Assembly: GCF_002024165.1 (NCBI RefSeq)
Contig: NZ_MWQN01000001.1
Span: forward strand, 3,327,365-3,391,364
DNA length: 64,000 bases
Direction: 5' to 3'
Source: Embleya scabrispora
GTDB taxonomy: Bacteria; Actinomycetota; Actinomycetes; Streptomycetales; Streptomycetaceae
A model generated the notes under the pieces. That model was not told the DNA's origin, made no database searches, and was given only the letters and a program-made list of their open reading frames with translations. The first letter of the stretch is position 1, and the number at the start of each line of letters is the position of its first letter. Shown piece after piece: positions 9,575 through 22,839 of the stretch. Position numbers and translations under genes: made by a program.

Positions 9575-10729
9575 ATGCATGTAGCGCACCTGTCACTCGT
9601 CGACTACCGGTCGTACGCCCGGGTCGAGGTCCCCCTCGAACCGGGCGTGACGGCGTTCGTGGGGCCCAACGGCCAGGGCAAGACCAACCTGGTCGAGGCG
9701 ATCGGCTACCTGGCCACGCTCGGCAGCCACCGGGTCGCCTCCGACGCGCCCCTGGTCCGGCTCGGCGCCGAGCGGGCCTATGTCCGCGCGAGCATCGTCC
9801 GCGAGGACGGCCGCAGCGCGCTGGCCGAGTTGGAGATCAATCCCGGCAAGGCCAACCGGGCCCGGATCAACCGCTCGGCCGCCACCCGGCCGCGCGATCT
9901 GCTCGGGCTGCTGCGCACCGTGCTGTTCGCGCCGGAGGACCTGGCCCTGGTCAAGGGCGACCCCGGGGAGCGCCGCCGGTTCCTGGACGAGTTGCTGACC
10001 GCGCGCACTCCCCGGCTGCTGGGGGTGCGGCAGGACTACGACCGGGTGCTCAAGCAGCGCAACACGCTGCTGCGTACCGCGGCGCTGGCCCGTCGGGCGG
10101 GCGGCGGCCGCAGCGGGGCGCTGAGCACGCTCGACGTGTGGGACGAACACCTGGCCGCGACCGGTGCCGAGTTGACCGCGGCCCGGCTGGACCTGGTCGC
10201 CGCGCTGCAACCCCTGGTGGACAAGGCGTACGACGCGTTGTCCACAGGCGGTGGACCGATCGTGCTCGACTACCGCAGCTCGATGTCGGAGGACCCGCTG
10301 CCCGCGGATCGGGCGGGGATCCACGCGGTGCTCACCGCCGCGATCGCCGCCGGGCGGGCGGCGGAGGTCGAGCGCGGACAGACCCTGGTCGGCCCGCATC
10401 GGGACGATCTCGTGTTGCGGCTGGGCCCGTTGCCCGCGAAGGGCTACGCCAGCCACGGCGAGTCCTGGTCGTACGCGCTGGCGCTGCGGCTGGGCTCCTA
10501 CGAACTGCTGCGCGCGGACGGGGGCGAGCCGGTGCTGGTGCTCGACGACGTGTTCGCCGAGTTGGACGTCACCCGTCGGGCGCGGCTGGCCGAGATGGTC
10601 GCGCACGGCGAGCAGGTGCTGGTCACGGCCGCGGTGGCCGAGGACGTACCGCCCGCGCTCGTGGGCGCGCGCTACGACGTGGCCGCAGGTGAGGTGCGAA
10701 AGGTCGAGGAGGGGGTCGAGGGTGAGTGA
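9575..10729 (+). CDS. recF: DNA replication and repair protein RecF
   Basis: 384 aa. SMC-like ATPase that helps load RecA at single-strand gaps. Walker A GPNGQGKT at residues 30-37, ABC signature region [10 protein letters not shown], and Walker B with D-loop [12 protein letters not shown] near the C-terminus. It starts [14 protein letters not shown], with 19 bases after gnd. A perfect DnaA box sequence, TTGTCCACA, occurs in the coding region at 10238-10246. The stop overlaps the dciA start by 8 bases. Confidence 0.97.
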   Translation: MHVAHLSLVDYRSYARVEVPLEPGVTAFVGPNGQGKTNLVEAIGYLATLGSHRVASDAPLVRLGAERAYVRASIVREDGRSALAELEINPGKANRARINRSAATRPRDLLGLLRTVLFAPEDLALVKGDPGERRRFLDELLTARTPRLLGVRQDYDRVLKQRNTLLRTAALARRAGGGRSGALSTLDVWDEHLAATGAELTAARLDLVAALQPLVDKAYDALSTGGGPIVLDYRSSMSEDPLPADRAGIHAVLTAAIAAGRAAEVERGQTLVGPHRDDLVLRLGPLPAKGYASHGESWSYALALRLGSYELLRADGGEPVLVLDDVFAELDVTRRARLAEMVAHGEQVLVTAAVAEDVPPALVGARYDVAAGEVRKVEEGVEGE

Positions 10730-11237
10730 CGAGGGCCACATCCCGTCCGCCCCGGGGAACGCCGGCGCGGCCGAGCCGACGCGCGGCATCGACCTGGCCC
10801 GTGCCGCGCTGACCCAGGCCCGGGCCCAGGCACGCACCCGGCACGACCTCCGGCAGGACCAGGACCGGGCCCGACGTGGCTTGAAACGCAGCGGCTCCGG
10901 ACCCGACGACCGCGACCCGCAGCCGCTGCGACAGATCATGGGACGCCTGGTCAGCGAACGCGGCTGGCAGACCCCGGCGGCGGTGCACGGCGTACTCCAG
11001 CGCTGGCCGGAAATCGTCGGCGCGGCGCTGGCGGCCAACTGCCGTCCGGAACGTTTCGAGGACGGCGAACTCGTGGTGCGCGCCGAATCCGACAACTACG
11101 CCACCCACGTGCGCTGGCTCGCGCCGAAACTGCTCGCCCGGCTCAACCAGGAGCTGGGCGACGGCACCGTCACCTACATCCGCGTCCTCGGTCCGGCCCA
11201 GGAGCGCCGCCGGGGCCAGTGGCGCGCCCAGCCGTAG
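10722..11237 (+). CDS. DciA-like protein (DUF721)
   Basis: 171 aa. DUF721/DciA proteins are thought to recruit or load the replicative helicase DnaB in bacteria lacking DnaC; the position between recF and gyrB is typical of actinobacteria. The first ~70 residues are charged and low in order; the conserved domain covers about 72-160, with [32 protein letters not shown] and [20 protein letters not shown]. The GTG start at 10722 overlaps recF by 8 bases and has GGAGG upstream, so it is probably translationally coupled. Confidence 0.9.
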   Translation: MSDEGHIPSAPGNAGAAEPTRGIDLARAALTQARAQARTRHDLRQDQDRARRGLKRSGSGPDDRDPQPLRQIMGRLVSERGWQTPAAVHGVLQRWPEIVGAALAANCRPERFEDGELVVRAESDNYATHVRWLAPKLLARLNQELGDGTVTYIRVLGPAQERRRGQWRAQP

Positions 11238-13665
<2,428 letters not shown>

Positions 13666-13746
13666 CCGGCCGGGGCATCCGCCTGCCGGCGGATATCCAC
13701 ATCCGAGTCGGCCCCACGTCACAGCTCGAAAGGACATTGACCAGCA

Positions 13747-16374
<2,628 letters not shown>

Positions 16375-16377
16375 CGC

Positions 16378-17199
16378 GTGAGCACAGACCGGAAGTCGGC
16401 CGGCGGGAGAGGCGAGCGCGCCGACCGGGGTCGAACCGGCGGGCGCGCTGACAGCACGGGTCGCAGCGAGGCGGCGCCGCCGGACGCGGTGCCGCCGAGG
16501 CCGGCCGGTCCACCTCCCGCGCACGGGGCCGGTGCCTCCCGGGACGCGGCGGCGCATCCGCCGCGTCCCGCGGGGCCGACCCCGTTCGCGTCCCCCTTCC
16601 CTGCCGCGGCCGCGGCGAGCGAGGGTACGGAGCGGCCGCCGGCCGCGGTCAACGGCAGGCCGGCCGCGGCCCGTCCGACGGCGGGCGGCACGATCACCAC
16701 GCCGCGCCCGACCCGGGGCACCCCGGCCGGCGGGGCCCCGTCGGCCGCTCACCAGCCGGGGCAGCCCATGGCGCAGCAAGGGGGGCGGCCCGGATCGGGC
16801 TCGGAGCCGCAAGCGCGGCCGAGCGCGCGCACGAGGCGGGCCCGACTGCGGGCGGCCCGGGTGGATCCGTGGTCGGTGATGAAGGTCGGTTTCCTGCTGT
16901 CCCTGGCACTGGGCGTGGTGCTGATGGTGGCGGTGACCGTGTTGTGGCTGGTGCTTGACGGCCTCGGCGTATTCGCCTCGGTCGGCGACACGGTGAAGGA
17001 GGCGACCCAGTCGGAGAACAACTCCGGCTTCGACCTCCAACACTCCCTGTCCCTGAAGAACACGCTCTTCTTCAGCGGCATCGTGGCCATCGTCGACGTC
17101 ATCCTGGTGACCGCACTGGCCACCCTCGGCGCCTTCCTCTACAACCTCACCGCATCCTTCACCGGAGGCATCGAGGTCACCCTGGCGGAGGAGGACTAA
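16378..17199 (+). CDS. DUF3566 membrane protein
   Basis: 273 aa. The DUF3566 family is regularly encoded after gyrA in actinobacteria; function unknown. Residues 1-155 are a Pro/Ala/Gly-rich disordered cytoplasmic segment, RRARLRAARVDPWSVMKVGF starts the domain, and two membrane segments (FLLSLALGVVLMVAVTVLWL and LFFSGIVAIVDVILVTALAT) surround a ~45 residue loop. It starts 3 bases after the gyrA stop with GTG, so it is in the gyrA operon. Confidence 0.9.
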   Translation: MSTDRKSAGGRGERADRGRTGGRADSTGRSEAAPPDAVPPRPAGPPPAHGAGASRDAAAHPPRPAGPTPFASPFPAAAAASEGTERPPAAVNGRPAAARPTAGGTITTPRPTRGTPAGGAPSAAHQPGQPMAQQGGRPGSGSEPQARPSARTRRARLRAARVDPWSVMKVGFLLSLALGVVLMVAVTVLWLVLDGLGVFASVGDTVKEATQSENNSGFDLQHSLSLKNTLFFSGIVAIVDVILVTALATLGAFLYNLTASFTGGIEVTLAEED

Positions 17200-17204
17200 G
17201 GATT

Positions 17205-17233
17205 TTGGTGGCGGGCAAGCGGTGCGGTACGCT
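17205..17233 (+). promoter_or_regulatory. Putative tRNA-Ile promoter
   Basis: TTGGTG at 17205-17210, a 17-base spacer, then TACGCT at 17228-17233, giving a start a few bases before the tRNA at 17250. Only partial matches to the sigma-70 hexamers. Confidence 0.45.
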
Positions 17234-17249
17234 CTCTGAGCACGCACGC

Positions 17250-17323
17250 GGGCCTATAGCTCAGACGGTTAGAGCGCTTCCCTGATAAGGAAGAGGCCAC
17301 AGGTTCAAGTCCTGTTAGGCCCA
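17250..17323 (+). tRNA. tRNA-Ile (GAT anticodon)
   Basis: 74 nt cloverleaf. The acceptor GGGCCTA pairs with TAGGCCC, the anticodon arm is CTTCCCTGATAAGGAAG with GAT, and the T arm contains GGTTCAAGTCC. CCA is not encoded. Confidence 0.97.
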
Positions 17324-17339
17324 CTTACGTACATGCGAG

Positions 17340-17386
17340 TCGAGGGTCCTTTCCCATGCATTGGGGAAGGGCCCTCGATCGTTTTG
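17340..17386 (+). terminator. Terminator after tRNA-Ile
   Basis: TCGAGGGTCCTTTCCC pairs with GGGAAGGGCCCTCGA around the loop ATGCATTG, followed by TCGTTTT. One stem irregularity. Also convergent to the next, minus-strand gene, so it may act in both directions. Confidence 0.85.
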
Positions 17387-17399
17387 GGGTGAAAAGGGT

Positions 17400-18713
17400 T
17401 CAGGCGGCGGAGTTCGAAGGGTCTGTTGTCGGGGTGGCGGTGGGGCTGGGGGGACGGCGGGTTTGGCGGCCGAGGTAGGTGGACCAGGCTTCGGGGCCGC
17501 GGCTCATTTGTACCTCGGGGTCGTCGTCGCGGAGTCGGGTCAGGTGGCGCCGCGCGGCCGAGAGGGCTTCGCCGGGGCCGGGTACGAGTTCCCGTAGGGC
17601 GACGATCGACGGGCCCACTCGACGCGCGTCGTCTCCGTTGGGAATGCGTAGCCACGCCGCGTGGGCGCAGTCGGTGGGGCCGACGACGGTCGTGTGGTCG
17701 TGGGGCAGGCCCCGCATGCGTCGGCGGGCGACGTCTCGGTACAGCTCGCAGGCCTGCAGGTAGCGGCCGGCCATCGCCGACGCCCAGGCGTGCACTTCCC
17801 GAGCGGCCCATGAATCGGGGTGGTCGACCCCCAGGGTGGTCGCCAGGCGGCTGTCCAGCTCCTGGGCCACGAGGACGGCCACCGCGTGGTCACCCGCTTC
17901 ACTGGCCGTGCGAATCCGGGTGAGATCTCCCGTGTACGTCGCCGGGTCGGACGGTTGCAGGAGTATCCGCGTGGGCGGCTCGGCGGTCGTGGCCCCGGAG
18001 GCGGCGAGCGCGGCCGGCGGCGCCCCGGGGTGGACGTTCTCCAGGCGCAACCCGGGCATGTGCGGTACGAGTTCCACGGTGTCGACGGCCAGGCCCGCCC
18101 GTTCGACCACCGCACGGTGGATGTCGGACGGATGCACCTCGGCAGGCGCCCGGGGTACGCCCCGCGACAGCACGGCGGACAGTGCGCGGGTGAACGGGCT
18201 TGTACCGTCCGCCGACTTGGCCGGCGGGTTGATCACGCCCCACACCGGAAGGCTGTTCGTCAGTGGCACCGGGGCGCCGTCGCGTAGTCGGGCCCAGCTC
18301 TGTGTGTCGGTGGCGAAGTCCGCGATGACCAGTGTGTGGCTGTGGGGCCGCGAACGAAGCGCGTTCACCAGCCACTCCCACGGCAGGCCGTCATAGCGCA
18401 CGCTCCGCGGTGTGGAGTCCCGAAGACCGAGGTGCGCGGCGTCGGTGCGATCGAACATCAGCAGACCCGAGACGTACACGACCACGGGCCCGGGGATGCG
18501 CGCCGCCGCCTTGATGCGGCTCAACACCGCGTGCGGGTTGACCGCGTCATCGATCTGAACCACATCGACACCCGAGGCGCGAGGAGCGAAGCACGCCGGA
18601 GGTATCTCGGTCATCGCGCCCAGGTTGGCGCCGGTGCCGCGCAGTTGTCGACGGGACGCACGACCCCGTGCGCTCTCGATCAACAAGAGGTGGCCCCGTA
18701 CAGCAAGGGTCAT
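17400..18713 (-). CDS. Degenerate caspase-like / TPR-like protein, function unknown
   Basis: 437 aa. I do not recognise a named family. The N-terminal half looks like a caspase-type alpha/beta fold: the strand GPVVVYVSGLLMFDR sits where peptidase C14 has its SGHG histidine, and HTLVIADFATD where the DxC cysteine would be, so both catalytic residues are missing. The segment SPFTRALSAVLSRG also matches caspase-like proteins. Residues ~270-400 are helical and resemble TPR repeats (LGVDHPDSWAAREVHAW, MAGRYLQACELYRDVAR). The ATG at 18713 is chosen because GGAGG lies 6 bases upstream; the GTG at 18719 would touch it. Same strand as the frameshifted regulator upstream. Confidence 0.7.
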   Translation of the reverse strand: MTLAVRGHLLLIESARGRASRRQLRGTGANLGAMTEIPPACFAPRASGVDVVQIDDAVNPHAVLSRIKAAARIPGPVVVYVSGLLMFDRTDAAHLGLRDSTPRSVRYDGLPWEWLVNALRSRPHSHTLVIADFATDTQSWARLRDGAPVPLTNSLPVWGVINPPAKSADGTSPFTRALSAVLSRGVPRAPAEVHPSDIHRAVVERAGLAVDTVELVPHMPGLRLENVHPGAPPAALAASGATTAEPPTRILLQPSDPATYTGDLTRIRTASEAGDHAVAVLVAQELDSRLATTLGVDHPDSWAAREVHAWASAMAGRYLQACELYRDVARRRMRGLPHDHTTVVGPTDCAHAAWLRIPNGDDARRVGPSIVALRELVPGPGEALSAARRHLTRLRDDDPEVQMSRGPEAWSTYLGRQTRRPPSPTATPTTDPSNSAA

Positions 18714-18851
18714 CTTCACCCTCCGTTGCTGAGATCAAGAGGAGAGCGAAGCTATCAAGTGCCGTCGTCGTTGGATAGCGATGTCGAACCGACAGGCCGT
18801 GTCCGTCCGGATGCGCCGCATCGGAGCGTGTTCCCGGTCGTCGGGGCTCGA

Positions 18852-19828
18852 TCAAATCGGAGAGGCTTCGGTGGCTTCGGCCGGGTCGGGGGTGGTTGCC
18901 TGTGCGACGAGTGTGGCCAGGCGGGACAGGGCGGTTGCCGCCGGGGAGTTCGGGCGGGCGCGGAAGACGTGGATCTCCAGGGCGGTGTCACCGGTCGGGG
19001 TGGGGACGCGCAGCGTCTCGTAGTCCAGATGCATCGGGCCGACCGCCGGGTGGTGCACGCTCTTGTGGCCGGCGCCGCAGACCAGCACCTTTCCGGTGGC
19101 CCAGATCCGCCGGAAATCGGCGCTGTGCGTGGAGAGTTCGGTGATCAGCGCGGCCAGCTCCGTGTCGTCGGGGTAGCGCCCGGCCGAGACCCGCAGTTGG
19201 CCCACCGCGTCCTCGGCCCGTTCCTCCCACTCGGGGAACACGAGGCGGGAGCCGGGGTCGAGGAAGAGGAACCTGGCGTTGTTGCGGTCGCGGCGGCCCG
19301 GGTCGGCCAGGCCGCCGACGAGTTCGGCGCCCAGGTCGTTCCAGGCCACCGTGTCCAGGCGGTGGTTCGTGGCGAAGGCCGGGAGCCGGGTCAGCGAGTC
19401 CAGGATCTGTTGGATCAGCGGGCTGACCCGGGCCGTTGGCGCGGGGATGCGGCGGGTGCCGGCCAGCGTGATCAGGTGTCGGTGCTCGGCGGCGTCGAGG
19501 CCGAGCGCCCGGGCGAGTGCGTCGAGCACCTCGGGGAGGGCTGGGTGGCCCGACCCTGTTCGAGGCGTACGTAGTAGTCGACGCTGATCCCGGCGAGCTG
19601 GGCCAACTCCTCGCGGCGCAGGCCGCGGACCCGGCGTCGATGGCCGCCGACGAGCCCGACGTGCTCCGGTGCGACGCGGCTTCGGCGGGCCCGCAGGAAG
19701 CCGCCCAGCGCGCGCCGGGCATCGCCGACGCCTTCGACCTCGTCGTCGGTGTGCGCCGCGGGCGGGGCCGCCACCCCGGTGCGCCGCTCGGTGCCGGTCG
19801 TACGCTCGCCCTGCTCCACCCCGTTCAT
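18852..19828 (-). pseudogene. XRE-family MmyB-like regulator, frameshifted
   Basis: The two halves of one gene lie in different frames. The ATG at 19828 (MNGVEQGERTTG) leads to the HTH domain LRREELAQLAGISVDYYVRLEQGRATQPSP. The frame then derails and stops at 19472. The continuation, VLDALARALGLDAAEHRHL and the whole MmyB-type ligand-binding domain (DPGSRLVFPEWEERA, GRYPDDTELAALI, HHPAVGPMHLDYETLRVP), is in the next frame to 18852. Restoring one base in the C run at 19533-19536 gives the usual PSPEVLDALARAL. Either a real knock-out or a sequencing error. Such regulators usually control a divergent oxidoreductase gene, as found here. Confidence 0.85.
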
Positions 19829-19893
19829 GCGGTCAAGTATGCGCGGGCACCGCCCGGACCGGCCCTGTGTGGTCCTCGTGATACCAGGAACGG

Positions 19894-19911
19894 GGTTCCG
19901 CCGGTTGAACC
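19894..19911. promoter_or_regulatory. Possible operator between XRE regulator and oxidoreductase
   Basis: GGTTC (19894-19898) and GAACC (19907-19911) form a short inverted repeat in the 125-base divergent intergenic region. Suggestive only. Confidence 0.3.
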
Positions 19912-19953
19912 GGGTCCTGGCTACCCGTTCGCGCCCGGAGGACCGTTGGTCCC

Positions 19954-20772
19954 ATGAACCCCACCACACCGCAGACCGGCCGGCCCTCGCCCTCGACCTC
20001 GCCGCGAAAGGTCCTCGTCGTCGCCGCCCATCCCGAGCCGCGCTCGCTCAACGGCGCGCTGACCGAGTTCGCCGTCGAGCGGCTGCGGGCGGCGGGGCAC
20101 CACGTGCGGGTGTCCGACCTGTACGCGATGAAGTGGAAGGCGGCCGTGGACGGCGACGACTTCCCGGAGCACGTCGCGGACGACCGCCTTCGGGTGATGG
20201 CCGAGTCGCAGCGGGCCACGCTGGCCGGGCGGCTGGCCCCGGAGATCGCCGCCGAGCAGGAGAAGGTGCTCTGGGCGGACGCGGTCGTCCTGCAGTTCCC
20301 GATGTGGTGGTTCTCCGCGCCGGCGATGTTGAAGGGGTGGATCGACAGGGTGTTCACCGCCGGATTCGCCTACGGTCCGGAGGTCCCGCCCCCGTACAGC
20401 GAGGGCGCGTTGGCCGGGCGGCGGGCGTTGTTGTCGGTGACGGCCGGCGCCCGGGAGACCGCGTTCTCCGACCGGGGCATCCACGGGCGGTTGGCGGAAC
20501 TGCTCTTCCCGCTCCAGCACGGGTTGTTCTGGTTCGCCGGCCTGACCCCGCTGGAGCCGTTCGCGGTGTTCGGTTCGAACGACGTCTCGCCGGAGCGGTT
20601 CGAGGCGGCGAAGGAGGAGTACGGCCGACGGCTGGACGCGCTGTTCACCGACGAGCCGGTGGCCTTCCGCTCGCTCGTCGGCGGCGACTACGACCGCGAG
20701 ATGCGGTTGTTGTCGGGCATCGAGGAGCCCGGGACGAGCGGGATCGACTTGCACGTGCGGTCGGGTGCCTGA
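19954..20772 (+). CDS. NAD(P)H dehydrogenase (quinone), flavodoxin-like fold
   Basis: 272 aa. Member of the NQO1/KefF/MdaB-type flavodoxin_2 family, which reduces quinones or xenobiotics with NAD(P)H. The FMN/FAD-binding N-terminal strand is KVLVVAAHPEPRSLNGAL (residues 19-36); the central motif WADAVVLQFPMWWFSAPAMLKGWIDRVF and SVTAGARET are characteristic. The C-terminal ~60 residues extend the core. Divergent from the broken MmyB-like regulator, a common arrangement in streptomycetes. If the frameshift is real, expression may be constitutive. Confidence 0.88.
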   Translation: MNPTTPQTGRPSPSTSPRKVLVVAAHPEPRSLNGALTEFAVERLRAAGHHVRVSDLYAMKWKAAVDGDDFPEHVADDRLRVMAESQRATLAGRLAPEIAAEQEKVLWADAVVLQFPMWWFSAPAMLKGWIDRVFTAGFAYGPEVPPPYSEGALAGRRALLSVTAGARETAFSDRGIHGRLAELLFPLQHGLFWFAGLTPLEPFAVFGSNDVSPERFEAAKEEYGRRLDALFTDEPVAFRSLVGGDYDREMRLLSGIEEPGTSGIDLHVRSGA

Positions 20773-21011
20773 GTCCGGGGTCCGGTCGCGCCCGATCGGC
20801 CGGTACGCGGGGGTGGTTCGAGGCCGTGAAACGGGCGGCGACCTGCGCGGACCGGCTCCGCCGGAGGCCGACGACCTGCGCTCGGACCACGACTTTCGGT
20901 ATTGGTCGGTGCCTCGGTCCACCTGTTATTGTCGAGCCCGACCCGACCGCAGCGCCCACGGCACGCGGACAGGTGCACGAACGTCACTCGCAGGACGGAG
21001 AGGCCACGCTG

Positions 21012-21149
21012 ATGAAGAAGCTGATCCTGGTGGCTTTGGCTGCTGTAGCCGGCCTGTTGGTCTACCGGCAGATTCAGGCGGATCGGGCCGAGCAGGATCT
21101 GTGGACCGAGGCGACGGACGCGGTTCCGGCGGGTACCGGCACTCGCTGA
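21012..21149 (+). CDS. DLW-39 family small protein
   Basis: 45 aa. A membrane anchor (LILVALAAVAGLLVYRQI) is followed by the family signature QDLW and a short polar tail. These very short proteins are conserved near gyrA in actinomycetes; their function is unknown. ATG at 21012 with GGAGAGG about 13 bases upstream. Confidence 0.88.
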   Translation: MKKLILVALAAVAGLLVYRQIQADRAEQDLWTEATDAVPAGTGTR

Positions 21150-21185
21150 GCAGATCGTGCGGGAGACACCGCAGAGGCTTGACCC

Positions 21186-21234
21186 CACCCGGGGAGTGCC
21201 ACGTTTCACGTGAAACGCCGCCATTCCCCGGGTG
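21186..21234. promoter_or_regulatory. parS: parS site centred in a long palindrome
   Basis: A perfect parS, GTTTCACGTGAAAC, lies at 21203-21216. It is flanked by CACCCGGGGAGTG (21186-21198) and CATTCCCCGGGTG (21222-21234), which are complementary at 12 of 13 positions, so the whole 49 bp is a near-palindrome with parS at the dyad. It may also terminate the DLW-39 transcript. Confidence 0.9.
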
Positions 21235-21283
21235 AGGTGTCGTGAAATCGCGGCCCGGTTGCCGCTAACCTGGTTCGGTACGA

Positions 21284-21356
21284 GGGGCCTTAGCTCAGCT
21301 GGTAGAGCGCTGCCTTTGCAAGGCAGATGTCAGGGGTTCGACTCCCCTAGGCTCCA
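21284..21356 (+). tRNA. tRNA-Ala (TGC anticodon)
   Basis: 73 nt cloverleaf. The acceptor GGGGCCT pairs with AGGCTCC (one G-T pair); D arm GCTCAGCTGGTAGAGC; the anticodon arm carries TGC within CTGCCTTTGCAAGGCAG; T arm GGGGTTCGACTCCCC. CCA is not encoded. Confidence 0.97.
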
Positions 21357-21390
21357 CGCGGGATTCATCCAAGAATCCACAGCTCGCGAT

Positions 21391-21429
21391 ACGACGAAGG
21401 GCCCGGCATGATGCCGGGCCCTTCGTCGT
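21391..21429. terminator. Bidirectional terminator after tRNA-Ala
   Basis: A perfect 19 bp stem, ACGACGAAGGGCCCGGCAT (21391-21409), with its complement at 21411-21429 and a single-base loop as written. It lies between converging tRNA-Ala and the DUF5324 gene and can serve both. Confidence 0.9.
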
Positions 21430-21442
21430 GTGCTCGGGCGGG

Positions 21443-22060
21443 TCAGTCGGTGTCCCGCTTCGGGGCGGTCGAGCGGAACTCGTCCTCGGTGAGCTTGACC
21501 TCGTCGTCGAGGGAAGCGGGAGTGCGCGGGGTGGTGGCGGAGCCCTGGAGGGCCTCGTCGGGTTCGTCGGTCAGCCACTCCGGCCGGGCGTTGCGACGGC
21601 GCCACCACGAGAAGGCCGCGAAGCCGCCGCCCGCGACGAGCGTGATCAACAGGAACTTGCGGCCGCGCGCCCGACGCCGCTTGGCGCGGCCGACCCGGGC
21701 GACGTCCTCGGCGCTGATCTCGCCCTTGAGGACGGACAGTGCGGCGCCGGCCCGCAGGCGGGCCTCGTCGCGGACGGGCTCGGCGGCGCCCCGGGCCTGG
21801 TCGACCGCCGAGTGCACACGCGGAACAACGTCGTGGCGGACCCGATGGCGGGCCGTCTCCACGGCGTGCCCGACGTGCGGTGCGGCCGTCTCCTTGGCGT
21901 TCACCAGCGCGGGTACCACCTTGTCGCGGGTGGTCTCGACCGCTCGCTCACGCGCCGCGCCCGCGTAGTGGATCGCCGCCTCCTTGGCATGCGCGGCGTG
22001 TGGGGCAAGCCGGTCCCTCGTCCTGCCGGTTGCCTCGCGTACCGGATCCATGCGGGTCAC
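21443..22060 (-). CDS. DUF5324 family protein
   Basis: 205 aa. The family is conserved in streptomycetes; function unknown. The first ~120 residues form a long amphipathic Ala/His/Arg-rich helix (HAAHAKEAAIHYAGAARERA), apolipoprotein- or LEA-like. A basic stretch (AKRRRARGRK) leads into one membrane segment (FLLITLVAGGGFAAFSWW) near 140-157 and an acidic tail. ATG at 22060 (TRMDPVREATG); the ATG four codons on is an alternative. Confidence 0.85.
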   Translation of the reverse strand: MTRMDPVREATGRTRDRLAPHAAHAKEAAIHYAGAARERAVETTRDKVVPALVNAKETAAPHVGHAVETARHRVRHDVVPRVHSAVDQARGAAEPVRDEARLRAGAALSVLKGEISAEDVARVGRAKRRRARGRKFLLITLVAGGGFAAFSWWRRRNARPEWLTDEPDEALQGSATTPRTPASLDDEVKLTEDEFRSTAPKRDTD

Positions 22061-22252
22061 GACATCCTCCTCCTCGCCGGGTTCATCCGCTATCTGTTCC
22101 CGACGATCCCGGGATCATGCGCCGCGTATCGGCGCGGGATCCGTACGGTGGAACGGTGTCCGCGACGGTCTCGTGGCAGGAGCCGCCCGCGGCATGCGAG
22201 GATTTCGAGGATTCAAGAAGACCGTCCGTGTAACCGTAGGGAAGGCGCATCA

Positions 22253-22783
22253 GTGGCCGAGGAACTTTTCGCCACCATCAAGACCAACCACGGGGACATC
22301 CGCATCCGGTTGTTCCCGAACCACGCACCGAAGACGGTCGCGAACTTCGTGGAGCTGTCGCAGGGGCAGCGCGAGTGGGTCCACCCGGCCAAGGGGCAGA
22401 AGACCACCGACCGCCTCTACGACGGCACCGTGTTCCACCGCGTCATCTCCGGCTTCATGATCCAGGGCGGTGACCCGCTGGGCACCGGCACCGGTGGCCC
22501 CGGCTACCGCTTCGCCGACGAGTTCCACCCCGACCTGGCGTTCTCCAAGCCGTACCTGCTGGCGATGGCCAACGCCGGACCGGGCACCAACGGTTCGCAG
22601 TTCTTCATCACCGTGGGTGCCACGCCGCACCTGAACAACAAGCACACCATCTTCGGTGAGGTCGCCGACGGGGAGAGCCGCAAGGTCGTCGACGCGATCG
22701 CCGGTACCCAGACCGACATGCGCGACCGTCCCGCCTCCGACGTCGTGATCAACACGGTCGAGGTCGAGACCGTCTCGTCCTGA
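22253..22783 (+). CDS. ppiA: Peptidyl-prolyl cis-trans isomerase, cyclophilin type
   Basis: 176 aa, cytoplasmic (no signal peptide). Cyclophilin catalytic residues are in FHRVISGFMIQGGDP and GTNGSQFFITVGATPHLNN. It starts GTG 22253 (AEELFATIKTNHGDIRIRL) with GGGAAGG about 10 bases upstream. Folding helper; a usual neighbour of the rhomboid and crgA genes in the streptomycete origin region. Confidence 0.95.
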   Translation: MAEELFATIKTNHGDIRIRLFPNHAPKTVANFVELSQGQREWVHPAKGQKTTDRLYDGTVFHRVISGFMIQGGDPLGTGTGGPGYRFADEFHPDLAFSKPYLLAMANAGPGTNGSQFFITVGATPHLNNKHTIFGEVADGESRKVVDAIAGTQTDMRDRPASDVVINTVEVETVSS

Positions 22784-22795
22784 ACCCCGAGCGCA

Positions 22796-22823
22796 CGGGC
22801 CGGGGCCTTCGGGTCCCGGCCCG
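22796..22823 (+). terminator. Hairpin after ppiA
   Basis: CGGGCCGGG (22796-22804) pairs with CCCGGCCCG (22815-22823) just after the ppiA stop. Confidence 0.75.
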
Positions 22824-22839
22824 CGGCGCGTGCCTGAAG

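Noticed and set aside
17300-17323. tRNA-Ile 3' end as an attB with integrated element
   Set aside because: No second copy of the tRNA 3' sequence and no integrase gene were seen downstream in the window.
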